64,000 bases of DNA. Source: Streptomyces sp. Go-475 (GTDB lineage Bacteria; Actinomycetota; Actinomycetes; Streptomycetales; Streptomycetaceae). Positions 16,559-24,159 of this stretch are shown here, piece after piece (position 1 is the stretch's first letter; every line of letters begins with the position of its first letter). The position numbers were made by a program, and so were the translations under genes. The notes under the pieces are model-generated. The model saw only the letters and a program-made list of their open reading frames with translations, was not told the DNA's origin and did no database searches. Location: assembly GCF_003330845.1 (NCBI RefSeq), contig NZ_CP026121.1, forward strand, positions 3,205,501 to 3,269,500, in the 5' to 3' direction.

Positions 16559-17357
16559 CCTGGACCACCACCCGCCGCGTCGCCAGCGACTGCACCAGCC
16601 GCCCGGCCGCCAGCAGCGCCACCGCCCAGGCCGCCTGGAAGGCGTACGTGCCGAGCGGGTCGGCCTCGCCGAGCAGGACGTCGGCCGGTGCCTGGAGGAC
16701 CGACGACCAGGGCAGCATCCGCACGACGTCGCCGAAGACGCCCGGGAAGACGTTCAGCGGCAGCATCATCCCCGAGCAGAACCAGCCGACGAACCACGAC
16801 ATCTGCACCACCCCGGTGCCGTCGATCAGCCAGAACGCCGACAGCGCCACCAGGTACCGGATGGCGAAGCCGACCACCCAGGCCAGCGCCACCGCCACCA
16901 GGAACGCCACCCAGGCCGTCACGTCCCCGGGCAGCGCCAGGGGGAAGAGCAGCGCCCCGATGACGAAGGGCGGCACCCCGCGTGCGAACAGCTCGAACAG
17001 GGCCCGGCCCCCGTCGGCCGCCATCCACCACAGCTGGAGGTCGGCGGGCCGGTACAGGTCGACGGCGACGTCCCCCGTACGGATGCGCTCCATCAGCTCG
17101 TCCTCGAAGCCGCCGCCGCTGATGCCGAGCGTCTTGAACAGCGCCTGGCCGATCCACACATAGGTGATGGCCTGCGCCTGGTCGTACCCCCCGAGGTGGG
17201 GTCTCTCGTCCCACAGCGCGAGATACGTGTACACCAGGATCAGGCCGAAGACGGTGTTGGTGAAGATCCCGGCCAGCATGGCCGCCCGATAGGTCGCGTA
17301 CCGCCTGAAACCGCCCGCGGCGACGGCCGCGTACAACCGCCCCGAGCCCACATCCAC
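16551..17357 (-). CDS. ABC-2 family permease (first)
   Basis: 268-aa membrane protein, paralogous to the next gene: FRRYATYRAAMLAGIFTNTV, a loop with DELMERIRTGDVAVDLYRP (equivalent of the GTLD motif), then helices containing WFVGWFCSGMMLPLNVFPG. The open frame extends far upstream with Arg-rich, non-protein-like sequence; the GTG at 17357, directly after GAGGAGGG, is the real start. First gene of the operon. Confidence 0.85.
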   Translation of the reverse strand: MDVGSGRLYAAVAAGGFRRYATYRAAMLAGIFTNTVFGLILVYTYLALWDERPHLGGYDQAQAITYVWIGQALFKTLGISGGGFEDELMERIRTGDVAVDLYRPADLQLWWMAADGGRALFELFARGVPPFVIGALLFPLALPGDVTAWVAFLVAVALAWVVGFAIRYLVALSAFWLIDGTGVVQMSWFVGWFCSGMMLPLNVFPGVFGDVVRMLPWSSVLQAPADVLLGEADPLGTYAFQAAWAVALLAAGRLVQSLATRRVVVQGG

Positions 17358-17407
17358 CGCCCTCCTCACCGCCGGCACCGAAGCGCAGGAGCCTAGTGGG
17401 CCGACGA

Positions 17408-17572
17408 TCAACCGTGCCACGGGTTTTCCGGGCCCCCGGGGGCGGCGCGGGGCGAGCCCGCACCGGCCCAGACGGTACGATCCGAGACGTCCGCGTGGGC
17501 CGAGGCGTCCGTGGCCAGGGCGAGCAGCGTGGCGGCGGTGCCGGCCAGGGCGGAGCGTGCGAGCAGTCGCAT
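17408..17572 (-). CDS. Small secreted peptide (54 aa), candidate gene
   Basis: Short frame starting ATG at 17572 with an in-frame TGA just upstream, so this is the only possible start. It encodes a clear signal peptide (MRLLARSALAGTAATLLALA, then TDASAHA with an A-x-A cleavage site) and a mature part of about 27 residues rich in Gly/Pro/Ala that ends NPWHG. Ribosome site is weak (AGGGGGAC). It lies 50 bp upstream of the ABC-2 operon start on the same strand. No family recognised. Support is the textbook signal peptide plus codon bias. Confidence 0.5.
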   Translation of the reverse strand: MRLLARSALAGTAATLLALATDASAHADVSDRTVWAGAGSPRAAPGGPENPWHG

Positions 17573-17580
17573 CTCGGTCG

Positions 17581-17599
17581 TGTCCCCCTTCGGGGGACA
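17581..17599. terminator. Short hairpin in the PBP/ABC-2 intergenic space
   Basis: TGTCCCCC and GGGGGACA form an 8-bp stem around a TTC loop just upstream of the 54-aa peptide ATG. It could be a transcription attenuator or a start-site structure for the peptide gene. The rest of 17600-17815 holds the PBP promoter region; no other gene is apparent. Confidence 0.4.
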
Positions 17600-17815
17600 T
17601 CACGCAAGCAGGAACGCACCTCGAACAGGCGCGCAGGGTGGCGAACGCGCCCCCCGGCCGCCTGCGCGCCCGCCCGCCTGCCGCCCGCCCGGGCACACGC
17701 CGCACGACACGGCCCTCGATCAGGGAACTGATCGCCGGATGGGACAGTCTTCACCACAGGGGCGCAAGAGCGAGCAGAGACGTACGGGAACGACGTACGA
17801 CGCGAAACGGAGTCC

Positions 17816-20224
17816 GTGCACGACATGAGTGACGAGCCTCAGCAGCCGAACCCGGGCTGGGCACCGAGAGAGCCGCAGGCGGACGGCGACCCCGGCGCGC
17901 CTCAGGGCCCGGCGGCCGGGAAACCGAAGCGGACCGGCTGGCGCCGGATGATCCCGACCTGGCGCATGACGCTGGGCGGCTTCATCATCGTCGTCATGCT
18001 GCTGGTCGGCGGCTTCTTCCTCGGCTACTCGCTGGTGAAGATCCCGCCCGCCAACGCGCTCGCCACCAAGCAGGCCAACGTCTACCTGTACGCGGACGGC
18101 TCCGTGATCGCCCGCGACGGCGAGATCAACCGGGAGAACGTCACCCTCGCGCAGATCTCCAAGGACGCCCAGCACGCCATCCTGGCCGCCGAGGACCGCG
18201 ACTTCTACACGGAGTCCGCCGTCGACCCCAAGGCCATGGTCCGCGCCGCCTGGAACACCGCCCTCGGCAAGGGCAAGCAGTCCGGCTCCACCATCACGCA
18301 GCAGTACGTGAAGAACTACTACCTGCGCCAGGAGCAGACCGTCACGCGCAAGGCCAAGGAGTTCTTCATCGCGATCAAACTGGACCGCGAGAAGAGCAAG
18401 GACGAGATCCTCGAGGGCTACCTCAACACCAGCTTCTTCGGCCGCAACGCCTACGGCATCCAGGCCGCCGCCCAGGCCTACTACGGCATGGACGCCAAGG
18501 ACCTCGACCCGGCCCGCGCCGCCTACCTCGCCGCGCTCGTCAACGCCCCCAGCCAGTACGACGTCGTCGCCCACCCCGAGAACCGCAGGGCCGCCGAGTC
18601 CCGCTGGAACTACGTCCTGGACGGCATGGTCAAGAAGGGCTGGCTCAGCGAGTCCGAGCGGGCCGGCATGAAGTTCCCGGTGCCGAAGGAGTCCACCCTC
18701 TCCACCGGCATGTCCGGCCAGCGCGGCTACATCGTCCGGACCGTCAAGGACTACCTGGTCCAGAACAAGATCGTCGAGGAGAGCAAGCTCGACGCCGGCG
18801 GCTACCGCATCACGACGACCCTGCAGAAGCCCAAGCAGGACGCCTTCGTGAAGGCCGTCGACGACAAGCTGATGTCCAAGCTGGACAAGAAGAACAACAA
18901 GGTCGACCGCTACGTCCGCGCGGGCGGCGCCGCCGTCGACCCGAAGACCGGCGAGGTCGTCGCGATGTACAACGGCATCGACTACGTCAAGCAGTACACC
19001 CCGAACGCCACCCGCAGGGACTTCCAGGTCGGCTCCACCTTCAAGCCGTTCGTGTTCACCTCGGCCGTCGAGAACCACTCCGAGACGCAGGACGGCCGCG
19101 TCATCACCCCGAACACGATCTACGACGGCACCAACAAGCGCCCCGTCCAGGGCTGGGCCGGCGACCCTTACGCCCCCGAGAACGAGGACCAGCGCTCCTA
19201 CGGCGACATCACCGTCACCGAGGCGACCGACAGCTCCGTGAACTCGGTGTACGCGCAGATGGCCGCCGACGTCGGCCCCCAGAAGGTCAAGCAGACCGCC
19301 ATCGACCTCGGCATCCCCGAGAACACCCCCGACCTCGCCGACGGCCCCGCCATCGCCCTCGGCACGGCCACCGCCAGCGTCCTCGACATGGCCGAGGCCT
19401 ACGCCACGCTCGCCAACCACGGCCGCCACGGCACGTACACGATGGTCAAGAAGGTCACCAAGGAGGGCATGCCGATCGAGCTGCCCGAGCGGCGCACCCG
19501 GCAGGCCGTCAGCCGCGAGGCCGCCGACACCACCACCTCCATGCTCCGGAGCGTCGTCCAGAACGGCACCGCCTCCGCCGCCCAGGCCCTCGGCCGCCCC
19601 GTCGCCGGCAAGACCGGCACCGCCGAGGAGGACACCGCCGCCTGGTTCGCCGGCTACACCCCCGAGCTCGCCACGGTCGTCTCCGTGATGGGCCAGGACC
19701 CGGTCACCGCCGCGCACAAGTCGCTGTACGGCGCGATGGGCCTGCCGCGCATCAACGGCGGCGGGGCGCCCACGGAGATCTGGACGCAGTTCACCCAGGA
19801 CGCCCTCAAGGGCAAGCCGGTCAAGGAGTTCGACCTGCGGCTCCAGCCGGGCGCCGACGTCTCCCAGGCGCCGGGCACCGAGCCCCCGGCCGACCCGACC
19901 ACGGGCACCACCGACGGCGGCAGCACGTCCACCGGCGGCCAGGAGACCGGCACCGAGACGCCCGGCCAGTCGCCGAGCGCGCCCGAGGGGCAGACCCAGG
20001 GCCAGACCAACGGCGGCACCACCGACGGCGGCACGGGCGGCGAGTCCCCGACCGGCGGCGGCACCGCGGACGGCGGCACCGGCGACGGCGGCACGGCCAC
20101 CGACGGAGGCACGACCGACGGCGGCACGACGGAGGGCGGCGGCGACGCGACCGACGGCGGCGCGACGGGCGGCCCGACGGGCCCCGGCTGGGGCGTGATG
20201 CCGCAGGGCGCGCGCCGCGAATAG
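17816..20224 (+). CDS. Class A penicillin-binding protein (bifunctional)
   Basis: 802-aa membrane-anchored peptidoglycan synthase. After a 45-residue cytosolic tail and one TM helix (LGGFIIVVMLLVGGFFLGYS) comes the GT51 glycosyltransferase with catalytic Glu in AAEDRDFY near 125, GKGKQSGSTITQQYVKNY and the KSKDEILEGYLN helix. The transpeptidase has Ser-x-x-Lys in GSTFKPF near 406, SVN near 473 and KTGT near 599. The C-terminal 150 residues are a Thr/Asp/Gly-rich low-complexity tail made of repeated TDGGT units, presumably wall-spanning. GTG at 17816 or ATG at 17825 may start it; GGAG lies just upstream. Isolated gene, convergent with sugE. Confidence 0.95.
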   Translation: MHDMSDEPQQPNPGWAPREPQADGDPGAPQGPAAGKPKRTGWRRMIPTWRMTLGGFIIVVMLLVGGFFLGYSLVKIPPANALATKQANVYLYADGSVIARDGEINRENVTLAQISKDAQHAILAAEDRDFYTESAVDPKAMVRAAWNTALGKGKQSGSTITQQYVKNYYLRQEQTVTRKAKEFFIAIKLDREKSKDEILEGYLNTSFFGRNAYGIQAAAQAYYGMDAKDLDPARAAYLAALVNAPSQYDVVAHPENRRAAESRWNYVLDGMVKKGWLSESERAGMKFPVPKESTLSTGMSGQRGYIVRTVKDYLVQNKIVEESKLDAGGYRITTTLQKPKQDAFVKAVDDKLMSKLDKKNNKVDRYVRAGGAAVDPKTGEVVAMYNGIDYVKQYTPNATRRDFQVGSTFKPFVFTSAVENHSETQDGRVITPNTIYDGTNKRPVQGWAGDPYAPENEDQRSYGDITVTEATDSSVNSVYAQMAADVGPQKVKQTAIDLGIPENTPDLADGPAIALGTATASVLDMAEAYATLANHGRHGTYTMVKKVTKEGMPIELPERRTRQAVSREAADTTTSMLRSVVQNGTASAAQALGRPVAGKTGTAEEDTAAWFAGYTPELATVVSVMGQDPVTAAHKSLYGAMGLPRINGGGAPTEIWTQFTQDALKGKPVKEFDLRLQPGADVSQAPGTEPPADPTTGTTDGGSTSTGGQETGTETPGQSPSAPEGQTQGQTNGGTTDGGTGGESPTGGGTADGGTGDGGTATDGGTTDGGTTEGGGDATDGGATGGPTGPGWGVMPQGARRE

Positions 20225-20231
20225 GCCGGCC

Positions 20232-20552
20232 TCAGTGGCCTGACGTCGCCTTGAGCCCCACCACGGCGACCAGCAGCAGGCACACGAAGAAGATCCGGGC
20301 GGCGGTGGCCGGCTCCCCCAGCACCACCATGCCGAACACCGCCGCCCCGGCCGCCCCGATCCCCACCCACACGCCGTAGGCGGTACCGATCGGCAGGGTC
20401 CTGGCGGCCTGCGACAGCAGCAGCATGCTGGCGACGATGCCGGCGCCGGTGAGCACACTGGGCAGCGGGCGCGTGAAGCCGTCGGTGTACTTCATGCCGA
20501 CGGACCACCCGACTTCGAGCAGACCGGCGACGACGAGCAGAACCCAGGCCAT
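20232..20552 (-). CDS. sugE: SMR-family guanidinium exporter SugE/Gdx
   Basis: 106-aa small multidrug resistance protein with four helices, working as an antiparallel dimer. The sequence follows E. coli SugE closely: WVLLVVAGLLEVGWSVGMKY with the essential membrane Glu, PSVLT, then LPIGTAYGVWVGIGAAGAAV and a LGE motif. The SugE/Gdx branch exports guanidinium in exchange for protons. The ATG at 20552 with GGAGGTG upstream is the start; longer in-frame codons run through the riboswitch. The guanidine-III motif upstream fits this function well. Confidence 0.95.
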   Translation of the reverse strand: MAWVLLVVAGLLEVGWSVGMKYTDGFTRPLPSVLTGAGIVASMLLLSQAARTLPIGTAYGVWVGIGAAGAAVFGMVVLGEPATAARIFFVCLLLVAVVGLKATSGH

Positions 20553-20589
20553 GACGGGCACCTCCGGGAAACGGGCTGACGGTGTCGGT

Positions 20590-20634
20590 GCGTCGTCTTT
20601 GCCTTGATCCCGGTACGGCGCGTCTCGTCGGGGG
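20590..20634 (-). promoter_or_regulatory. Guanidine-III (ykkC-III) riboswitch
   Basis: The minus strand upstream of sugE reads CCCCGACGAGACGCGCCGTA then CCGGGATCAAGGCAAAGACG, closely matching the class III guanidine aptamer. P1 CCCGG-like arms pair with CCGGG. The pseudoknot GCGCCGT with ACGACGC pairs 6 of 7 (one C-A mismatch). The conserved CGACGAG, GCCGTACC and CAAAGACG segments are all present. Guanidine binding should switch on sugE translation or transcription. Assignment is from a recalled consensus. Confidence 0.85.
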
Positions 20635-20660
20635 TCCCTCCAACGTAGCAAAGGCACACC

Positions 20661-20694
20661 GAAGGGGCCGGTGACCCAGGTCACCGGCCCCTTC
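20661..20694. terminator. Terminator after the GroES-like gene
   Basis: A perfect 15-bp stem GAAGGGGCCGGTGAC / GTCACCGGCCCCTTC with loop CCAG separates the GroES-like transcript from the riboswitch-sugE unit on the same strand. Confidence 0.8.
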
Positions 20695-20723
20695 GCGCGT
20701 GCCGCTCGGCTACGGGTCTCCGC

Positions 20724-21080
20724 CTACAGGTACAGGCCCGTCGAGTCCTCCGACCCCTCGAACCGGTCCGCGGCCACGGCGTGCAGGTCGCGCTCGCGCA
20801 TGAGCACGTACGCGATGCCCCGCACCTCGACCTCGGCACGGTCCTCCGGGTCGAACAGAACCCGGTCGCCCGGCTCCACGGTCCGCACGTTCTGCCCCAC
20901 CGCGACGACCTCGGCCCAGGCCAGCCGCCGGCCGACCGCCGCCGTGGCGGGGATCAGGATGCCGCCGCCGGAACGCCGCTCGCCCTCGCTGGTGTCCTGC
21001 CGCACGAGTACGCGGTCGTGCAGCATCCGGATGGGCAGCTTGTCGGGATGGGTGCTGTGCTCGTTTCTCTTGGCGCTCAC
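20724..21080 (-). CDS. GroES-like co-chaperone family protein
   Basis: 118-aa Cpn10-fold protein: IRMLHDRVLVRQD (strand 1), GERRSGGGILIPATA (mobile-loop region), RLAWAEVVAVGQNVRTVEPGDRVLF and the acidic roof RAEVEVRGIAYVLMRERDLHAV. It is longer at both ends than true GroES, and no groEL lies nearby, so it is probably a second GroES-like protein rather than the main co-chaperone. The start is GTG at 21080. The extra C-terminal tail after VAADRFEGSED is unusual. Confidence 0.85.
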   Translation of the reverse strand: MSAKRNEHSTHPDKLPIRMLHDRVLVRQDTSEGERRSGGGILIPATAAVGRRLAWAEVVAVGQNVRTVEPGDRVLFDPEDRAEVEVRGIAYVLMRERDLHAVAADRFEGSEDSTGLYL

Positions 21081-21124
21081 GCCCTGAAACCTACCTGTCT
21101 TCCCGGCGGACGTACGCAGTCGGG

Positions 21125-21454
21125 TCAGCCCTTGCGGCGCCGCGTACCGACGGCCAGCAGGCCGACCACGCCGACGACCACGAGGGCGACCGGCACGACC
21201 CGCTCCAGCCGCGGCGCCCCGTCCTCGTCCACGAACCGGGCCCGGACATCGGTGACGGCCCTGTTGATCTCCACGTAGGCCCGCCCGAGGGTGTGATCGA
21301 TGTTCGACGCGACCTTGGCCTTGGCGTCCCCGACGATCGTCTTCGGGTGCACCCGCACCCCGATCTCGTCGAGGGTCTCGGCCAGGGTCTCGCGGCGGCG
21401 CCTGATGTCCGCCTCGATCTGCGCCGGGGTCCTGGTGTCCGCCGTGTCCGCCAC
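21125..21454 (-). CDS. DUF3618 membrane protein
   Basis: 109-aa protein. The N-terminal DUF3618 motif is RTPAQIEADIRRRRETLAET, followed by LDEIGVRVHPKTIVGDAKAK, and one C-terminal TM helix (VVPVALVVVGVVGLLAVG) precedes a basic RRRKG end. Likely a tail-anchored protein with a cytosolic helical domain; function unknown. GTG start at 21454 with GGAGGCGACACG upstream. It precedes the GroES-like gene by 44 bp on the same strand, so they may be co-transcribed. Confidence 0.88.
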   Translation of the reverse strand: MADTADTRTPAQIEADIRRRRETLAETLDEIGVRVHPKTIVGDAKAKVASNIDHTLGRAYVEINRAVTDVRARFVDEDGAPRLERVVPVALVVVGVVGLLAVGTRRRKG

Positions 21455-21549
21455 CGTGTCGCCTCCGAAGTCGGTATGAAGCCTGTGCCGGACAGTCTGT
21501 CAGCTCCACGGCTCATCGCACTGTCCCGACCCCCGGTTACCCTGGCCTG

Positions 21550-22017
21550 ATGAGCGAGCGACTCCAGCCGGGGGACGTGGCCCCCGCCTTCACCCTGCCC
21601 GACGCCGACGGCACCGAGGTGTCCCTGTCGGACCACAAGGGCCGCAAGGTCATCGTCTACTTCTACCCGGCCGCCCTCACCCCCGGCTGCACGAAGCAGG
21701 CCTGCGACTTCACGGACAACCTGGAGCTGCTGGCCGGCGCGGGCTACGAGGTCATCGGCATCTCCCCCGACAAGCCGGAGAAGCTCGCGAAGTTCCGCGA
21801 CAAGGAGTCCCTCAAGGTCACCCTCCTCGCCGACCCGGACAAGAAGGTCCTGGAGGCCTACGGCGCCTTCGGCGAGAAGAAGCTGTACGGCAAGACGGTC
21901 GTCGGCGTCATCCGCTCCACGGTGATCGTGGACGAGGAGGGCAAGGTCGAACGCGCCCTGTACAACGTCAAGGCGACGGGCCACGTAGCCAAGATCATCA
22001 AGGATCTGGGGATCTGA
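21550..22017 (+). CDS. bcp: Thioredoxin-dependent thiol peroxidase (Bcp/PrxQ)
   Basis: 155-aa peroxiredoxin of the BCP/PrxQ type that reduces hydrogen and organic peroxides in the cytosol. Peroxidatic Cys is in LTPGCTKQAC near 45-50; the Cys five residues later is the usual resolving Cys of atypical 2-Cys PrxQ. DVAPAFTLPDADG and YFYPA are typical. Divergent from the DUF3618 gene; followed by a strong hairpin terminator. Confidence 0.96.
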   Translation: MSERLQPGDVAPAFTLPDADGTEVSLSDHKGRKVIVYFYPAALTPGCTKQACDFTDNLELLAGAGYEVIGISPDKPEKLAKFRDKESLKVTLLADPDKKVLEAYGAFGEKKLYGKTVVGVIRSTVIVDEEGKVERALYNVKATGHVAKIIKDLGI

Positions 22018-22037
22018 CTCCCCGCGCACTTCCTGAC

Positions 22038-22071
22038 ACGGCCCGCACCGGAAACGTCCGGTACGGGCCGT
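22038..22071 (+). terminator. bcp terminator
   Basis: ACGGCCCGCACCGG pairs with CCGGTACGGGCCGT (13 of 14 pairs) around AAACGT, followed by TTCCGTATTCC. It is about 20 bp after the bcp stop. Confidence 0.85.
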
Positions 22072-22161
22072 TCCGTATTCCGTGCGTGACCGCCGGACTA
22101 CCGGTTCGTTATTCCGTGCGGATCGCGCATAGATGATCGAGGGCGGAGTGACGGAGGCTCG

Positions 22162-22818
22162 ATGGGGGCGAGTACGTACACCAGGGAGCGGCTGGAGGAG
22201 GCTGCCCGGGGGGCTCGGACGTTGTCGGAGGCGTTGGGGAGGCTGGGGGTGGATCCGCGGAGTGCTACGCGGGACTACATCAGTCGGCGGATGAAGAAGC
22301 TGGGCGTGGACACCTCCCACTTCACGCGGGAGGGCCACAAGTGGACGAAAGAGGCCCTGCAAGCAGCCGTAGCGGCCTCGACCAGCACGAACGACGTGCT
22401 GCGTCATCTCGGGCTCGATCTGGTCGGGGGACATCACACGCACATCGGCCGCAGGATCAAGTCCTACGGAATCGACACCTCGCACTTCGTGCCCGTGGTC
22501 CGCACGGAGAGGACGAGACACAACCAGCGCCGCCGAACCGCTGCGGAGATCCTCATCGAGGACACCTCCTCGCACGCCCGGCGGGTTCCGAGTGCCCGCC
22601 TCAAGAGGGCCATGCAGGAGCTGGGTATCGAGGAGCGCTGTGCCCTGTGCGGCATCGAAGCGCTGTGGCTGGGGGAACCACTGCCCCTGGAGGTCGACCA
22701 CATCGACGGTGACTGGCGGAACAACAGAATCGAGAACCTTCGGGTGCTGTGCCCCAACTGCCATGCGACGACGGACAGGTACCGGGGACGCGGCGCGCGG
22801 CGCGGGCGGCCCTCGTGA
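22162..22818 (+). CDS. HNH endonuclease-like protein (first of a tandem pair)
   Basis: 218-aa protein. Residues 1-110 contain two copies of a helical repeat with a shared pattern (RTLSEALGRLGVDPR / STNDVLRHLGLDLVGG, each followed by an I-x-RRMKKLGVDTSHF- or IGRRIKSYGIDTSHF-like segment), a likely DNA-binding region. The C-terminal HNH domain has CxxC (CALC), LEVDHIDGDWRNNRIENLRV (His and Asn catalytic) and CPNCHAT, so one zinc finger plus beta-beta-alpha-metal. ATG start with GGAGG nearby. The next HNH gene overlaps its stop. Could be a free-standing homing-type nuclease or a defence nuclease. Confidence 0.82.
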   Translation: MGASTYTRERLEEAARGARTLSEALGRLGVDPRSATRDYISRRMKKLGVDTSHFTREGHKWTKEALQAAVAASTSTNDVLRHLGLDLVGGHHTHIGRRIKSYGIDTSHFVPVVRTERTRHNQRRRTAAEILIEDTSSHARRVPSARLKRAMQELGIEERCALCGIEALWLGEPLPLEVDHIDGDWRNNRIENLRVLCPNCHATTDRYRGRGARRGRPS

Positions 22819-23309
22819 GCACACGACGGGACCAGCCCACCCCTGGCCGACTGCGGGCCGCGGTCGCCGCGTCCACCTCCCTGGCAGAGGTGCTGCGCCG
22901 CCTGGGCCGACCGGACAACGGTGGTCAGCGGGCGATGTTGCGCCGCTGGATCGCCCAAGAGCGCCTCGACACGGCGCATTTTCTGGGACAGGCACACAAT
23001 CGCGGCAAGCCGGGAACGGTCCCGGTCAAGCAGCCCGAGGAGATCCTGATCCGGCACGGCGGCCGGTACCGGACCCGCACCTCGCTGTTGCGCCGCGCGC
23101 TCGGTGCCGTCGGCGTTCCGGAAGAGTGCGCGCGGTGCGGCACCGGGCCCGAGTGGCTCGGCAAGCCGATGACGCTGGAGGTGGATCACATCAACGGAGA
23201 CTGGAGCGACGACCGGCGCGAGAATCTGCGGTTGTTGTGCCCGAATTGCCATGCGATCACCAGGACGTGGTGTCGAGGAGGCCGCCGGGCGATCCACGAG
23301 GCCCAGTAG
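22815..23309 (+). CDS. HNH endonuclease-like protein (second of a tandem pair)
   Basis: 164-aa paralogue of the preceding protein with only one copy of the N-terminal repeat (STSLAEVLRRLGRPDNGG ... RLDTAHF). The HNH domain is conserved: CARC, LEVDHINGDWSDDRRENLRL, CPNCHAI. GTG start at 22815 in a GTGA overlap with the previous stop shows translational coupling. It ends 15 bp before the plus-strand tRNA gene. The two probably work together or arose by recent duplication. Confidence 0.8.
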   Translation: MSTRRDQPTPGRLRAAVAASTSLAEVLRRLGRPDNGGQRAMLRRWIAQERLDTAHFLGQAHNRGKPGTVPVKQPEEILIRHGGRYRTRTSLLRRALGAVGVPEECARCGTGPEWLGKPMTLEVDHINGDWSDDRRENLRLLCPNCHAITRTWCRGGRRAIHEAQ

Positions 23310-23324
23310 AGTAGGCACCGCTGT

Positions 23325-23399
23325 GGGCCCGTACCCCAGCTGGCAAGAGGGCGCCGGTTTAGGTCCGGTGTGTCGTGGGTTCGAGTCCCACCGGGCTCA
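23325..23399 (+). tRNA. tRNA with anticodon UAG (Leu codon CUA), short variable loop
   Basis: Complete class I cloverleaf: acceptor GGGCCCG/CGGGCTC, anticodon arm GCCGG / TTTAGGT / CCGGT, T-arm GTGGG / TTCGAGT / CCCAC, discriminator A, no encoded CCA. The anticodon TAG reads CUA (Leu), yet the variable region is only GTGTC. Normal bacterial tRNA-Leu is class II with a long variable arm that leucyl-tRNA synthetase and SerRS distinguish. Charging identity is therefore uncertain. It is followed by its own hairpin terminator. Confidence 0.8.
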
Positions 23400-23404
23400 T
23401 TGGA

Positions 23405-23434
23405 GAAGGGCGCACACATCAGTGGGCGCCCTTC
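23405..23434 (+). terminator. tRNA terminator
   Basis: GAAGGGCGC and GCGCCCTTC form a 9-bp stem immediately after the tRNA; it may also serve the convergent rdgB transcript. Confidence 0.75.
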
Positions 23435-23442
23435 GGCGCACC

Positions 23443-24045
23443 TCAGCCCAGCAGCTCCCGGACCACCGGCACCAACGCCCGGAACGCCTTCCCCCGGTGG
23501 CTGATCGCGTTCTTCTCCTGGGGCGTCAGTTCCGCGCAGGTGCGGGTCTCGCCCTCCGGTTGGAGGATCGGGTCGTAGCCGAAGCCGTTCGTGCCGGTCG
23601 GCGAGTGGCGCAGGACGCCGCGGAGTCGGCCCTCGACCACCCGCTCCGTGCCGTCCGGCAGGGCCAGGGCCGCCGCGCAGGCGAAGTGGGCGCCGCGGTG
23701 CTCGTCGGCGATGTCCGACAGCTGGGCGAGGAGCAGCTCCAGGTTGGCCTTGTCGTCGCCGTGGCGGCCGGACCAGCGGGCGGAGAAGATGCCGGGCGCG
23801 CCGTTCAGGACGTCGACGCAGAGGCCGGAGTCGTCGGCGACGGCCGGAAGGCCCGTGGCCCGGGCCAGGGTGTGGGCCTTGAGGAGCGCGTTCTCGGCGA
23901 ACGTCACGCCGGTTTCCTTGACGTCGGGGACGTCCGGGTAGGCGTCGGCGCCGACGAGTTCGTGGGGCAGCCCGGCTTCGGCGAGGATCGCGCGAAGCTC
24001 GGTGATCTTTCCGGCGTTACGGGTGGCGAGGATCAGGCGGGTCAT
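23443..24045 (-). CDS. rdgB: RdgB/HAM1 non-canonical purine NTP pyrophosphatase
   Basis: 200-aa nucleotide pool sanitiser that hydrolyses dITP, XTP and ITP to monophosphates. Seen: RLILATRNAGKITEL at the N-terminus, TFAENALLKA, VADDSGLCVDVLNGAPG with SARWSG, GTNGFGYDPI and the terminal SHRGKAFRAL. The ATG at 24045 gives a start matching the family; a longer frame runs into an intergenic repeat. In many actinomycetes rdgB and rph are neighbours, as here with a lipoprotein gene between them. Confidence 0.96.
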   Translation of the reverse strand: MTRLILATRNAGKITELRAILAEAGLPHELVGADAYPDVPDVKETGVTFAENALLKAHTLARATGLPAVADDSGLCVDVLNGAPGIFSARWSGRHGDDKANLELLLAQLSDIADEHRGAHFACAAALALPDGTERVVEGRLRGVLRHSPTGTNGFGYDPILQPEGETRTCAELTPQEKNAISHRGKAFRALVPVVRELLG

Positions 24046-24060
24046 GGACCCAACAGTATT

Positions 24061-24112
24061 CGGCGCCCCGAAAGGGGCGCGGGGAACTGCGCGAGCAACC
24101 ACGACGGGCCCG
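24061..24112. repeat. Streptomyces interspersed repeat, copy 1
   Basis: Hairpin GGCGCCCCGAAAGGGGCGC followed by GGGGAACTGCGCGAGCAACC. I recall GGGGCGCGGGGAACTGCGCG as a frequent intergenic element in Streptomyces. A second, diverged copy is at 56881-56936. Confidence 0.8.
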
Positions 24113-24159
24113 CGGTCGCCCACCGGCCGCCGGCGTCACGGCGTCACGGCGTCACAGTG

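Noticed and set aside
17720..20458. 912-aa minus-strand open frame opposite the penicillin-binding protein
   Set aside because: Antisense shadow of a clear class A PBP; composition is Arg/Val/Leu-rich without domains, as expected from GC-skewed codons.
22162..23309. Mobile element carrying the HNH pair
   Set aside because: No integrase, transposase, flanking direct repeats or base-composition shift were seen; kept only as a question.
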